Shown: in pieces, positions 33,151 through 41,847 of the stretch
How the letters are laid out: each line of letters begins with the position of its first letter
Numbering within the stretch: position 1 is the stretch's first letter
Source: Erythrobacter sp. SDW2
GTDB lineage: Bacteria; Pseudomonadota; Alphaproteobacteria; Sphingomonadales; Sphingomonadaceae
NCBI RefSeq assembly: GCF_021431965.1
Contig: NZ_CP090370.1
Span: 1,302,001 to 1,366,000 of the forward strand
Direction: 5' to 3'
DNA length: 64,000 nucleotides
Position numbers and translations under genes: made by a program
The notes under the pieces: generated by a model
Databases searched by the model: none
Seen by the model: the letters and a program-made list of their open reading frames with translations, nothing else
What the model was told of the DNA's origin: nothing

Positions 33151-33573
33151 TTAGCGCAGGCGCGGGTCGAAATCGGTGCGCACTTCGCCCGGTTTCATGC
33201 CGCTGGTATCCTGCAGCGGCAGCCAGGCGACCTTGCTGAGCGGGCCGATGGCGCGATCGCTGCGGGCCAGCCGGGTCGCTTCAGAGACTTCGGCCTGTGC
33301 CAGCGAGAACTCGCCGATCTCGGGCTGTTCTTGCATTGCCGCGAGCCGCTCGGCCTGCTGCAGGCTCTCGTCCAGCTCGTCGGGATCGGCCAGCGGCCCG
33401 ACCTCGCTGTCATCGGCGAAGCCGTCAGGGTTGCCCGCCGCCTCCGCCAGTGCCTCTGGATCGACCTGTCCATTGGCCTTGGCGATGCGCGACACGTCGC
33501 CGTCCTTGCCGACCATGTTGCCGACGATCAGCAGCACGGCACAGACGAACAGGATGGCGATGCGGGGGCTCAT
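33151..33573 (-). CDS. Uncharacterised exported or anchored protein of the tad block
   Basis: 140 residues. One N-terminal hydrophobic segment (RIAILFVCAVLLIVGNMVG) acts as a signal or anchor, and the rest is acidic and polar with many Glu/Asp/Gln and no cysteine. The ATG at 33573 lies 12 bases after the TadE-like gene stop on the same strand, so co-transcription with the tad genes is probable. No family recognised; a role in the Tad machinery is suggested by position only. Confidence 0.68.
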   Translation of the reverse strand: MSPRIAILFVCAVLLIVGNMVGKDGDVSRIAKANGQVDPEALAEAAGNPDGFADDSEVGPLADPDELDESLQQAERLAAMQEQPEIGEFSLAQAEVSEATRLARSDRAIGPLSKVAWLPLQDTSGMKPGEVRTDFDPRLR

Positions 33574-33584
33574 GGCGCGATCCT

Positions 33585-34277
33585 TCAGATTTCCTCGTAC
33601 TCGTCGCAACTTGCGACTTCGGACGGGTTCGGGCGCTGGAAGATGCCGGTCAAATCGCGCGTGTTGCGCACATTGAAGGCGGCGGTCGAGCGGATCGGGC
33701 CACTCGGCAGGAAGGGCTGGGTAAAGCCGTTGTCCATCAGCGGCCGGTATTGGTAGATCAGCTCGACATAGATCACCGCCTGGCCGGCCTCGGCGGTCAC
33801 TTCCGCGCCGTCCTCCCCCATGCCGGCAAAGTCCGTCCCCGTCTCGCCGGTTCCTTCCGGCCCGTCGCTGGAGTCTACTTCCAGCTTGCCCATGCAGCGC
33901 TGCCAGTGGATCCACTGCCCGCCGTCGGCATTGCGCTCGAGACTGCTGACGATGACGCGACCGGTTTCATAAAGGTCGATCGACTCCCCCGCCTGCAACC
34001 GTACCCCGATAAACAGGTCGTTGATGTCGCTTTCATAGATGCGCTGGGCGCTCAGTGTGCCGCGCTCGCCGATGCGTGAGCCGTTGTCGGCGATATGCAT
34101 CGCAGCCTGGCTGATGCGCAGCGAGGTCACGGCGTAGTTGGCCATTTCGATGCCGACCACGCCCATGAACAGGATCAGAGGTGCGATGAAGGCAAACTCC
34201 ACCATCGCCACCCCGCGCGTGTCGCGCAGCGCGCGCAGCAGTCGGCGGCATTGAAGCAGGGCAGGGCGGATGGTCAT
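33585..34277 (-). CDS. TadE/TadG family pseudopilin-like protein
   Basis: 230 residues. The N-terminus RRLLRALRDTRGVAMVEFAF is the TadE motif with the conserved Glu at the head of the membrane helix (APLILFMGVVGIEMANYAV). The remainder is a periplasmic domain with two cysteines. TadE-like proteins are minor pseudopilins of type IV tight-adherence pili. ATG at 34277, overlapping the stop of the preceding tad gene by four bases (ATGA), so translation is coupled. Confidence 0.85.
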   Translation of the reverse strand: MTIRPALLQCRRLLRALRDTRGVAMVEFAFIAPLILFMGVVGIEMANYAVTSLRISQAAMHIADNGSRIGERGTLSAQRIYESDINDLFIGVRLQAGESIDLYETGRVIVSSLERNADGGQWIHWQRCMGKLEVDSSDGPEGTGETGTDFAGMGEDGAEVTAEAGQAVIYVELIYQYRPLMDNGFTQPFLPSGPIRSTAAFNVRNTRDLTGIFQRPNPSEVASCDEYEEI

Positions 34278-34876
34278 GTGCAGGCCCCCGTCACCGGCGT
34301 GCGGGTCGCCTGCTCGTCATAGGGCTGGTTGCGCAGCACGGTCGAGCCGTCGACCGAGACCTGCTCCGACAGGCCGACGAAATTGTGGAACGGGAACACC
34401 CGCGGATAGGTGGCGGTGACGCTGTACAGCACCGCATCGCGCGCACCGCCGACACCGTCGCTGCCACGGTCTTCGTCCCACACGCCATTGCCGTTGATGT
34501 CCTCGAAGGCTTCGCCATTGTTGCAGAAGGTGTCGCCGTTGGTGTCGTCGAAATCCTCCGGCAGGCCGACATCCTCGAAATTGCTGTAGTTCCGGCGGCT
34601 GAAAGCGACCTGCGCCGCCGGGATGACATCGCGGAAATTGCGGGTGACCGAGGCATCGAGTGTCGGACTGTTGATCCCCCCGCTCTCCAGCGTCGAGGCG
34701 CGCGCGGCCTGTTGCACCGCGCCTTGCAGGACCGACTGCGCGTAGACCTGGAACCCGAGATCGAACAGCGCCATCAGCATCAGCGCCATCACCGGCATGG
34801 CGAAGGCGAATTCGATCACCGTGACACCGCGGTTGTCACGCGCAATCGCGCGCAGGAAAGCGAGCCCGCTGCGCAT
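34274..34876 (-). CDS. TadE family pseudopilin-like protein
   Basis: 200 residues: LRAIARDNRGVTVIEFAFAM is the TadE head with the conserved Glu, and then the helix VMALMLMALFDLGFQVYAQS. The periplasmic part contains DTNGDTFCNNGEAFEDINGN and DEDRGSDGVGG, a repeated D-x-N/D-G-D pattern reminiscent of thrombospondin type 3/dockerin calcium loops. ATG at 34876, sharing one base with the TadG-like stop. Upstream and downstream overlaps make the three tad genes a single coupled unit. Confidence 0.85.
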   Translation of the reverse strand: MRSGLAFLRAIARDNRGVTVIEFAFAMPVMALMLMALFDLGFQVYAQSVLQGAVQQAARASTLESGGINSPTLDASVTRNFRDVIPAAQVAFSRRNYSNFEDVGLPEDFDDTNGDTFCNNGEAFEDINGNGVWDEDRGSDGVGGARDAVLYSVTATYPRVFPFHNFVGLSEQVSVDGSTVLRNQPYDEQATRTPVTGACT

Positions 34877-36681
34877 CAGTTGACCAGCCGCAGTTCGGCG
34901 ATCGACGCGGCGATCTGCTTGAAGGCGTTGTTGAGCTGCGCATTGTTGGCCGCCGTGAAGGCGCGGGTCGCCCCGCCGGTGGCGCAATTCTGGGTATAGG
35001 TCGTATGCGGCAGACCGAAGGCGACCGTCCAGATGGTGATATTCTTGTTCTTGATCGCCTCGCACAGCAGCGCCATGCGGCCGTTGTGGTGGACCGCGAT
35101 ATCGGTGGTCGCCCAGGTCCCGTCGGCAGCGAAACCGGCGAGGCGGCCTTCCATGTCATAGTCGCCATAAGCGTGGTAGGCGCTCGGCCCCGGCTCCATC
35201 AGGCCGTCGGTCATGAAGATCAGGTGGCGCGAGATGGTGTCGCCGTTGGGCGCGGTGGCATTGTCGCCGGCAAAGATGCCATCGGGCGAGAGCAGCCGCG
35301 CCCCCCAGATCAGGCCGATGTCGTGCATGGTGTAGCCGCTGGCGACCATGGCATCGACGGCATTCTCGAAGGCGGCGTTGCGGTCGGCCCCGTCCAGCGG
35401 CCATTCCTGCAACCTGTAGGACTGCGCCGGGCAGTCGTAGTGATAGTTGTTGGGATACTCGCTGGTCGTGGTGACATTGGCCGGCACCGCGCGGTCGAAG
35501 GTCACGTCCGGCCAGAACGGCGCCCATTGCGTGTCCGGATCGCTGCTGTCGGGCACCATGTCGATGTCGAGATCATAGGCCTCTGACGGGATGCTGGAAT
35601 AGTCGCTGATCTGGACCGTCTTGCGTTCTTCGATGCACCCGGCCCAGCTGCTGGAGACACTGGCTCCGCGCGTGCCGGTGGCGGTTGACACGGTGTTGCC
35701 GGCCTTGAAGTCGGACGTGTCGAACACGATCGGCTTGTAGACGTAGGTGAAGCTTTCTTTGTGGATGCTGGCGCTGCAGGCGGCTTTTTGATTGTTCGGC
35801 CAGTCGGCCCAATAGGCCGGCACCCAGGTCGCATTGGTGATGGTCCAAGTCTCGTTGCCGACCGTGTAGGTGCCGTTATAGGCCAGACAGTCGCGCCGGT
35901 GGACCGCTGCGTTGGCATTCCAGTGGTAATGCGAGCTGTTGGTCGAGCCGAGCTGGGTCGAGCTGCGCGGAAGCAATTCGGTGCTGTTGCCAAGATCGGT
36001 CGTCTGCGCCTCGCGCGACTGGTAGGTATGGCTGTCCTTGATGAAATCGGTGTCTGCGGCCATCAGCAGCGAGCCGACATTGACGGTGTTGGAATAGGGC
36101 ACCAGCGCTATGCGCACGCGGGCCCCGTCATCCTTGGCCGCCATCACCTCGTCATAGAACGATTCCACCGCGGTCTTGAGACCGGCAATGCGGCTGTTGC
36201 GCATCGAGCCCGAGTTATCGAGCACCAGCGCGACGTCGATGTTGGGCAGGTTGAGGTCGGCGCTGCAGGTTACCGCGATGTCGAGCGAACTGTAACCGAA
36301 CACCTTCATCAGCGTGGCCGGGACCTTGGCGGACGCGGCACCGTTCATCTGGGTTTCGCCGCCGGCGGTCAGCTCGTACTCCACATCGGTCGTGCCATAC
36401 TGGCCGGCGGGGAAGTTGGCGGCAAAGAAATTGTCGGCCTGGGTTTCGATAGCGGAAGGGATCACGCCATCGGTGATGACCCCGCCGGCGAGTTTCTTGC
36501 GCGCGGCCAGCGTGGCGGCGTCGCAGGACTGCTGCAGGCGCGACTGGACCAGGTACATGCGGCTCGCATCGACGCCGCCGCCGACCACCCCGATCAGGGG
36601 AATGATGGCCGCAGCACCGATCGCCATCATGTTGGCGGTTGCGTCTTTGCGAAGACGCCGAAGCATGCCGAAAAAGGCCAT
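34876..36681 (-). CDS. TadG-like protein with a von Willebrand A domain
   Basis: 601 residues. A basic head and an N-terminal membrane helix (NMMAIGAAAIIPLIGVVGGGVD) are followed by the conserved CDAATLAARK segment. A vWA domain begins at VALVLDNSGSMRN, which is the DxSxS metal-ion site, and the far C-terminal segments HLIFMTDGLMEPG and NKNITIWTVAFG complete the domain around a long insertion rich in Asn/Thr/Trp and cysteine. Two in-frame ATGs exist. The one at 36681 is preferred, because GGAGG lies six bases before it and directly abuts the other (36687). First gene of the minus-strand tad unit. Confidence 0.85.
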   Translation of the reverse strand: MAFFGMLRRLRKDATANMMAIGAAAIIPLIGVVGGGVDASRMYLVQSRLQQSCDAATLAARKKLAGGVITDGVIPSAIETQADNFFAANFPAGQYGTTDVEYELTAGGETQMNGAASAKVPATLMKVFGYSSLDIAVTCSADLNLPNIDVALVLDNSGSMRNSRIAGLKTAVESFYDEVMAAKDDGARVRIALVPYSNTVNVGSLLMAADTDFIKDSHTYQSREAQTTDLGNSTELLPRSSTQLGSTNSSHYHWNANAAVHRRDCLAYNGTYTVGNETWTITNATWVPAYWADWPNNQKAACSASIHKESFTYVYKPIVFDTSDFKAGNTVSTATGTRGASVSSSWAGCIEERKTVQISDYSSIPSEAYDLDIDMVPDSSDPDTQWAPFWPDVTFDRAVPANVTTTSEYPNNYHYDCPAQSYRLQEWPLDGADRNAAFENAVDAMVASGYTMHDIGLIWGARLLSPDGIFAGDNATAPNGDTISRHLIFMTDGLMEPGPSAYHAYGDYDMEGRLAGFAADGTWATTDIAVHHNGRMALLCEAIKNKNITIWTVAFGLPHTTYTQNCATGGATRAFTAANNAQLNNAFKQIAASIAELRLVN

Positions 36682-36866
36682 GCCCATCCTCCAGAATTGC
36701 CCGAATGTGGCGCCGTTTTACAATTTGGTGGTTAAGAAAACGGCAATCGGAATTTAAGAACCGATCAACCATAGTCGATGACAAGCTGTCATTTTCTTCA
36801 AATACCCACTTGAACGCCAGATGCGGGGCGTTAGCATGTCTGCCATTGCTTGGGTCGGGGGCTGTA

Positions 36867-38978
36867 ATGAATTCCGGATACGTCGATGCGGTAGCGCGCC
36901 AGGTGCTGCGCGTTTGCGGCAAAGTGTTGCCGGTCACACTGACAGGATTGGTCGCCACAATGCCTGTGGCCGCGCAGGATACGGTCGCTCCTGCGGGAGC
37001 TTCCGTTCCCGATGTCCAGGCCGCTCCGGATGTCGAGGTCGCTCCGGATGTCGAGGCCGATCCGCCGCCGCCTGATCCGCGGACCATCCCGCCCTCGGCC
37101 TTTGCGTCGCGCAGCAATCTGGGCGGGGCGAAACTGTCGCCCGACGGGTCGAAATTCGCCTTCCGCACGATCGTCGAGGACAAGCCGCTGCTCGCGATCA
37201 TCGACGCAGATACGCTCCGGCCGCTTCGCTCGATCAGCCTGGACAGCACCGATGATGTCAACTGGTACCGCTGGGCCGGGCCTGACCGGATCCTGATCTC
37301 TGTCGGTGGCTTCGCCATCACCAATCGCTGGTACGGCTATTACTCGCGGCTGATGCTCTACGACATCAACGACCGGGCGATGCGGTATATCGGTTTCGAG
37401 GACCAGGGCCCCGAAGGCGACGATGTGCTGCACACCGATAGCGCCGGCAACTTCGTCATCCTGTCGGCGAGCAAGGACATCTACAACGTCCCCGATGTCT
37501 GGCGCTTCCCGCTCGACGGATCGGGCGAGAAGGCTGCGGTCAAGGTGCAACCGCGCCAGAAGGGGATCGAGGAATGGTGGGCGGACGATGCCGGCGTGGT
37601 CCGCCTGGGGATGGACTTCACCAGCGGCGGGGCCACCATCATCCACTATCGGTCCGGCCCTGACGAGGCTTTCCGCCGCATCAGCAAGATCAAGAAGAAA
37701 GAAGCCGACAAGCTCGAAAACTGGGGGAACCTGGCGCTGACTGCCGGCAGCGATATCGGCTTCGCCATGATCGAAGGCGAGGATGGCCGCCAGGTGCTGC
37801 AGCAAGTCGATTACACCACCGGCGAGCTGGTCGATGTGATCTACGAGCATCCCGACTGGAGCCTCGATACGGTCATCTCCGCGTCCGGCCGTGGAGCGAT
37901 CGGGGTGGAATATACCGACGATACCCCGCGCACGCATTGGCTCGACCCCGAAATGGCGCGCCACCAGCGCAACCTCGAGCAAGTGCTGGGCGGCGGACAG
38001 GTCAAGATCTTCTCGGTGTCGGACGACCGGAGCCGGATGCTGGTGCAGCATGGCAGCGCGGCGGATCCGGGCGCGCTCTACGTCTATACGCCGGGGCAGA
38101 AGCGGCTCGACCTCTATGCCAATCTGCGTCCGGACATCGATTTCAGGGCCATGTCGGAGCCGCAGCCATTCAGCTTCGAAAGCCGCGACGGCCATGCCAT
38201 GCATGGCTACCTGACCCTCCCGCGCGACCGTGCGGCCAGGGGGCTGCCGCTGATCGTCTATCCGCACGGGGGACCCTACGGGGTTCGCGATGCCATGGTC
38301 TATGACGATTGGGTGCAGCTGTTCGCCAGCCGCGGCTATGCCGTGTTGCAGGTCAATTTCCGCGGCTCGGGCGGGTATGGCAGCGCCTTCGAGGAACTGG
38401 GCGACGGACAGATCGGTCGCCGGATGCAGGACGATCTCGACGATGCGCTCGATTGGGCGGTCGCCGCCGGCTATGCCGATCCGGCGCGGGTCTGCATCGT
38501 CGGGGCCAGCTATGGCGGATATGCCGCGCTGTGGGGTGCGCTGCGCAATCCCGAACGCTACCGCTGCGCCGCCAGCTTCGCCGGTGTGACCGACTGGCGG
38601 GACATGCTCCGCTACGATCGCAACTATCTCGGCCGCAGCTATTACCGGCGGGTGTGGAAAGCCAAGGTGACAGGTGAGAAGGGCACCGACCTGACCGAGC
38701 TTTCCCCGGTCGACCAGATCGCCAGGCTGGAGCGGCCGGTGCTGCTGGTCCACGGCACCGAGGATCGCCGGGTCCCGTTCGCGCAGTTCGAGAAGCTCGT
38801 TGCCGCCGCCGAGAAGGCCGGCAAGTCCATGGAAACGCTCAAGCTCGAGGACGGCCACAGCCTGGTCAAGGAAGAGAACGAGCTGAAGTTCTACGAAACC
38901 CTGCTGGCGTTCCTGCACAGGCACAACCCGGCCGATGCCCCGCCCGCAGAGGCTGACCTTTCGGCAACAGGTGGATAA
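36867..38978 (+). CDS. S9 family peptidase (prolyl oligopeptidase/acylaminoacyl type)
   Basis: 703 residues. A signal peptide (VLPVTLTGLVATMPVAAQ) is followed by a short acidic-proline linker with three PDV-type repeats, a beta-propeller domain starting near SRSNLGGAKLSPDGSKFAF and the alpha/beta-hydrolase domain. Catalytic triad: Ser548 in GASYGGYAA, Asp633 in HGTEDRRVP and His664 in DGHSLV. The YPHGGPYGVRD loop supplies the oxyanion hole. Predicted periplasmic or surface peptidase for oligopeptides. ATG at 36867; the longer frame upstream is antisense to the tad gene leader. Confidence 0.92.
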   Translation: MNSGYVDAVARQVLRVCGKVLPVTLTGLVATMPVAAQDTVAPAGASVPDVQAAPDVEVAPDVEADPPPPDPRTIPPSAFASRSNLGGAKLSPDGSKFAFRTIVEDKPLLAIIDADTLRPLRSISLDSTDDVNWYRWAGPDRILISVGGFAITNRWYGYYSRLMLYDINDRAMRYIGFEDQGPEGDDVLHTDSAGNFVILSASKDIYNVPDVWRFPLDGSGEKAAVKVQPRQKGIEEWWADDAGVVRLGMDFTSGGATIIHYRSGPDEAFRRISKIKKKEADKLENWGNLALTAGSDIGFAMIEGEDGRQVLQQVDYTTGELVDVIYEHPDWSLDTVISASGRGAIGVEYTDDTPRTHWLDPEMARHQRNLEQVLGGGQVKIFSVSDDRSRMLVQHGSAADPGALYVYTPGQKRLDLYANLRPDIDFRAMSEPQPFSFESRDGHAMHGYLTLPRDRAARGLPLIVYPHGGPYGVRDAMVYDDWVQLFASRGYAVLQVNFRGSGGYGSAFEELGDGQIGRRMQDDLDDALDWAVAAGYADPARVCIVGASYGGYAALWGALRNPERYRCAASFAGVTDWRDMLRYDRNYLGRSYYRRVWKAKVTGEKGTDLTELSPVDQIARLERPVLLVHGTEDRRVPFAQFEKLVAAAEKAGKSMETLKLEDGHSLVKEENELKFYETLLAFLHRHNPADAPPAEADLSATGG

Positions 38979-39032
38979 ATAGACCAAAGCCCACTTGCGG
39001 GCGGCGCTGGGTAGGTTAACCTTCGACTCGCC

Positions 39033-39434
39033 ATGAAAGAACTGTTCCAGCACGCCGCCACCACCGAAGGGATCACCGTCCGCGTCGCGGTCAACTTCCT
39101 GCCGGAACAGAGCCGGCCGGCGCAGGGCAAGTGGTTCTGGGTCTATCACATCCGGATCGAGAACCACTCGCACGAGCGGGTCCAGCTGATCAGCCGCCAC
39201 TGGCGCATCACCGACGGGCACGAGATGGTGAGCCACGTCGATGGCGAGGGCGTGGTGGGCGAACAGCCGGTGCTCGCCCCGGGCCGCAGCCACGATTACG
39301 TCAGCGGCTGCCCGCTGGCGACGCCGTTCGGCTCGATGGAGGGGTTCTACACCTTCCACCGCGAGGACGGCACCGCGCTGGAAGTGCGCATCCCGTTCTT
39401 CCCGCTCGCCGCGCCTGCCACTGCCGAGCGCTAA
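39033..39434 (+). CDS. apaG: ApaG-domain protein
   Basis: 133 residues, the usual size. The ApaG immunoglobulin-like fold is shown by FVYHIRIENHSHERVQLISRHW-type segments (here VYHIRIENHSHERVQLISRH over residues 38-57), VDGEGVVGEQPVLAPGR and YVSGCPLATPFGSMEGFY. The biochemical role is uncertain; E. coli ApaG is linked to Co2+/Mg2+ phenotypes and the fold recurs in F-box proteins. ATG at 39033, 54 bases after the S9 peptidase. Confidence 0.93.
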   Translation: MKELFQHAATTEGITVRVAVNFLPEQSRPAQGKWFWVYHIRIENHSHERVQLISRHWRITDGHEMVSHVDGEGVVGEQPVLAPGRSHDYVSGCPLATPFGSMEGFYTFHREDGTALEVRIPFFPLAAPATAER

Positions 39435-39493
39435 CTCGCGGGGATTCTTCGCAGTTGCGGTAACCCCGACTCGCCACTAAATCCCGCCGCACG

Positions 39494-40288
39494 ATGAAGC
39501 GGACCCACCTCCCCTTGAATGCCCTGCGCGTCTACGACGCGGCGGCGCGCCACCTCAGCTTTACCCGCGCGGCGGACGAGCTGGCGGTGACCCCGGCGGC
39601 CGTCGGCCAGCAGATCCGCGCGCTCGAGGATCACCTCGGCACCGTGCTGTTCCGCCGCACCTCCAAGGGGCTGGAACTGACCGAGGAAGGCGCGGCCGGG
39701 CTCGAGCCCTTGCGCGAAGGCTTCCTCAAATTCGAGGAATCGGTCCAGAACATGCAGGCCGGGCAGGCCAGCGACCGCTACACCATCGCCGCCCCGCGCG
39801 AATTCTACGCCCAGTGGCTCGCCCCGCGCCTCGCCGCCTATCGCGCGGCCAACCCCGGCATCCGCTACGCCCTGGTCGAGAACGAGCACGCCGACTTCAC
39901 CGAAGCCAATCTCGACGTCGCCATCCGCCTGGTCGACGGCCCGGGCGAGCTGGAGGGCGTCGAACTCGCCCCCGCGCGCCGCGTGGTTATCGCCGCGCCG
40001 CATTACGAGGGCGAGGAATGGATCGACTGGCCGGGCGCCCCGCTGCCCGAAGGGGCCGAGCCGACCGTCGCCGTCAGCAACGCCGGGCAAGCGCTGAGCA
40101 GCGCGGTCGCCGGGCTGGGCAAGGCGGTGCTGCCCTGGCTGCTGGTCGAGGATAGCGTCACCGCGGGCAAGGCCAGGGTGCTGGAAGGCCCCGACGAAGG
40201 CCGCCGCGCCTACTGGCTGGTCGCCCCGCTGCCGCAATGGCGCCAGAAGAAGGTGAAGAGTCTTGTCGCTTTCCTGACGGAAAGCTGA
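39494..40288 (+). CDS. LysR family transcriptional regulator (GcvA-like)
   Basis: 264 residues. The N-terminus LPLNALRVYDAAARHLSFTRAA, then ELAVTPAAVGQQIRALEDHLG and LFRRTSKGLELTEEG, is the GcvA/AmpR-like LysR helix-turn-helix. The effector domain is about 35 residues shorter than in typical GcvA (about 300), mainly in the middle. No divergent partner gene is present: apaG lies upstream on the same strand 59 bases away. Its target is unknown. A structured repeat follows the stop within three bases. Confidence 0.86.
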   Translation: MKRTHLPLNALRVYDAAARHLSFTRAADELAVTPAAVGQQIRALEDHLGTVLFRRTSKGLELTEEGAAGLEPLREGFLKFEESVQNMQAGQASDRYTIAAPREFYAQWLAPRLAAYRAANPGIRYALVENEHADFTEANLDVAIRLVDGPGELEGVELAPARRVVIAAPHYEGEEWIDWPGAPLPEGAEPTVAVSNAGQALSSAVAGLGKAVLPWLLVEDSVTAGKARVLEGPDEGRRAYWLVAPLPQWRQKKVKSLVAFLTES

Positions 40289-40291
40289 TTT

Positions 40292-40392
40292 TCGCACGGC
40301 CTCCGCCGTGCGATATCCTCGCTCACACGACCTGAAGGTCGCGTCGCTGCGGGCGCCCGGTCGGGCTTGCGGCTTGCTGGTCGCACGCCGAT
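40292..40392. repeat. Structured repeat with covarying hairpins (family A, copy 1)
   Basis: Begins with CGCACGGC-CTCC-GCCGTGCG (8-base-pair stem), then ATATCCTCGCTCA, then CGACC-TGAA-GGTCG, then the conserved CTGCGGGCGCCCGGTCGGGC. The second copy is at 44290-44395 in the same orientation. Between the copies the hairpin stems differ in sequence on both sides in a way that keeps pairing, while single-stranded parts are conserved. Confidence 0.8.
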
Positions 40393-40422
40393 CGTTACGA
40401 AAACCCTGGCTATTTCCTTATT

Positions 40423-40504
40423 CGTCATCCCGGCGCAGGCCGGGATCCAGATACGGCATCGAGCATTCGCAGCGTCAGCTGGGCCCCGGCCTTTGCCGGG
40501 GCGA
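40423..40504. repeat. Short structured intergenic repeat (family B, copy 2)
   Basis: CGTCATCCCGGCGCAGGCCG to GGCCCCGGCCTTTGCCGGGG, an 82-base near-copy of 16185-16264 in the same orientation, with the same left and right hairpins and a diverged middle. Together with family A copy 1 it fills most of the 283-base gap 40289-40571. Confidence 0.8.
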
Positions 40505-40571
40505 CGCAAGATTGAGGGCAGGCACACCTTCTCCCCGTCTCCCTTTCCTCTGCGCCCTCTGCGAGAAACCC

Positions 40572-41234
40572 CTAACCTCCAGCCCCGTAGTCATCGCTCA
40601 CCGCCTCGCCCGCTTGCGCCAGCCGGTCGGCGAAGTGGCGGGAGAGGGTGCATTCGCGGGTGTCGGCCCCCTCCTCCACCGCGCCGCCGCGGACCGGGCG
40701 GACCGAGGCGAGCACCTCGGCGCGGATGCGTTCGTAGACCGGGTGGCCGGGGCGAATATGCTCGGAATAGCGTTCGGGCCGGCGGTTGCGCAGGAAGAAC
40801 ATCACCAGCGCCTCGTTGTGCTTCATGCCATAGGTGACGATGCCGCCGTCGCGGTCGGTCTTCCATACGGGCACGCCCTCGATCGCGCGGGCGAGCGCAC
40901 CGTCCTCCAGCCGCTGCACCCCGCGCTCGAGCGCGGCATCCCACGCGGCGCAGAACCCCTCGGCCCCGGGCCGCTGGCGCAGCTTGTAGAGCGCCTCCAT
41001 CGACTTGCCGATATGCCGCGCGGCCTGGGTGACGATGCCGGTGGCGGCGAGATGCGCGATAAAGGCGCGCTGCCTCGCCGCCGTGATCGAGTTGCGCCGC
41101 GCCTGCTTGTGCGGGACGGGGGTAAAGGCGAGCAGCGGATCGGAGTCGTCCGGCGGCGGCGCGACATGGGCGACGGCGGAGGTGGCCTGGCGGGGGGTCT
41201 GGCGGAGGCAGAGGGGTTTGGTGTCGTCGGGCAT
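40572..41234 (-). CDS. Uncharacterised protein with a resolvase/terminase-like HTH segment
   Basis: 220 residues. ITAARQRAFIAHLAATGIVT followed by QAARHIGKSMEALYKLRQR looks like a helix-turn-helix in which an inserted-sequence or terminase-small-subunit fold recognises DNA. The rest (AEGFCAAWDAALERGVQRLE; FFLRNRRPERYSEH) is charged and helical. Similar stand-alone proteins are common in this order and are not obviously phage genes. The ATG at 41234 is used; the frame is open to 41339. It is 40 bases downstream of the RES toxin gene on the same strand, so read-through from that operon is possible. Codon use is that of the host, not of the island. Confidence 0.65.
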   Translation of the reverse strand: MPDDTKPLCLRQTPRQATSAVAHVAPPPDDSDPLLAFTPVPHKQARRNSITAARQRAFIAHLAATGIVTQAARHIGKSMEALYKLRQRPGAEGFCAAWDAALERGVQRLEDGALARAIEGVPVWKTDRDGGIVTYGMKHNEALVMFFLRNRRPERYSEHIRPGHPVYERIRAEVLASVRPVRGGAVEEGADTRECTLSRHFADRLAQAGEAVSDDYGAGG

Positions 41235-41274
41235 GGCCCGCGGGGAGATTGCAGATTTTTGGGGTGTAGGAAAA

Positions 41275-41847
41275 CTATTTTCCAGTCTGTCTGACAGATT
41301 GCTTCCAATCGACGAGGTTGATTGTGTCGGTACGAACAACCTCTATTTGGCCAGGTCTGATGTTCTCAGTTAATATGACCGTATTGGTGGCGGGCCAACG
41401 TGCGTTTGGTACGATAATTGCCTCAAACCCAAAGAAAAAAGCAGCTTCCCCAATAATTTGCGTAGTCGGATACTCTGCATTCTTTCGCACATACGAAAGC
41501 CTCCCATAGACCTCGCGATCGATACCCGCCCTTTCGAGATCGTCCAAACTGAGGCTCAACACGTTTGTGAGGCTCGCGTCAATTTCGTGGAGTTCCCTCG
41601 ACAAGCCCTTCGTTGGGGGAATTGGCTGTCCGGCCGTGCTATGAAACCAAGACTCTGCTAGAGCTCCATCTTTCGAGTTAGAGGTGTATAGTACGTCGAA
41701 AGAGCCGTCATCCCAGCGTCCGCCGGACCTGCTTGGGCGAAGTGGGTCATACTGTGAGCGCACCACGCGCCAAAGTCTCCCTCGAAACTTTGTCGGTTCG
41801 AAACTTTCGATGAAGTCAAGAACGTCTTTATCTCTAGGACTTCTCAA
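41275..41847 (-). CDS. RES-domain toxin (predicted NAD+-degrading)
   Basis: 190 residues, almost all RES domain. Conserved marks: GRLWRVVRSQYDPL (Arg27), SGGRWDDGSFDVLYTS (Arg44, Tyr54), ALAE (Glu65) and the closing IIVPNARWPATNTVIL, where family members usually have PSA followed by an Asn. Studied RES toxins (MbcT, ParT, the Pseudomonas Res) cleave or phosphorolyse NAD+, or modify proteins with it. Its start overlaps the antitoxin stop by four bases (ATGA). The Ser of the usual PSA motif is replaced by Asn. The sequence is AT-richer than flanking genes. Last gene of a three-gene operon. Confidence 0.88.
   Translation of the reverse strand: MRSPRDKDVLDFIESFEPTKFRGRLWRVVRSQYDPLRPSRSGGRWDDGSFDVLYTSNSKDGALAESWFHSTAGQPIPPTKGLSRELHEIDASLTNVLSLSLDDLERAGIDREVYGRLSYVRKNAEYPTTQIIGEAAFFFGFEAIIVPNARWPATNTVILTENIRPGQIEVVRTDTINLVDWKQSVRQTGK

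Noticed and set aside
40572-41234. Phage small terminase subunit, hence a prophage
   Set aside because: The HTH-like segment is suggestive, but there is no large terminase, portal, capsid or integrase gene nearby and the codon use is host-like.
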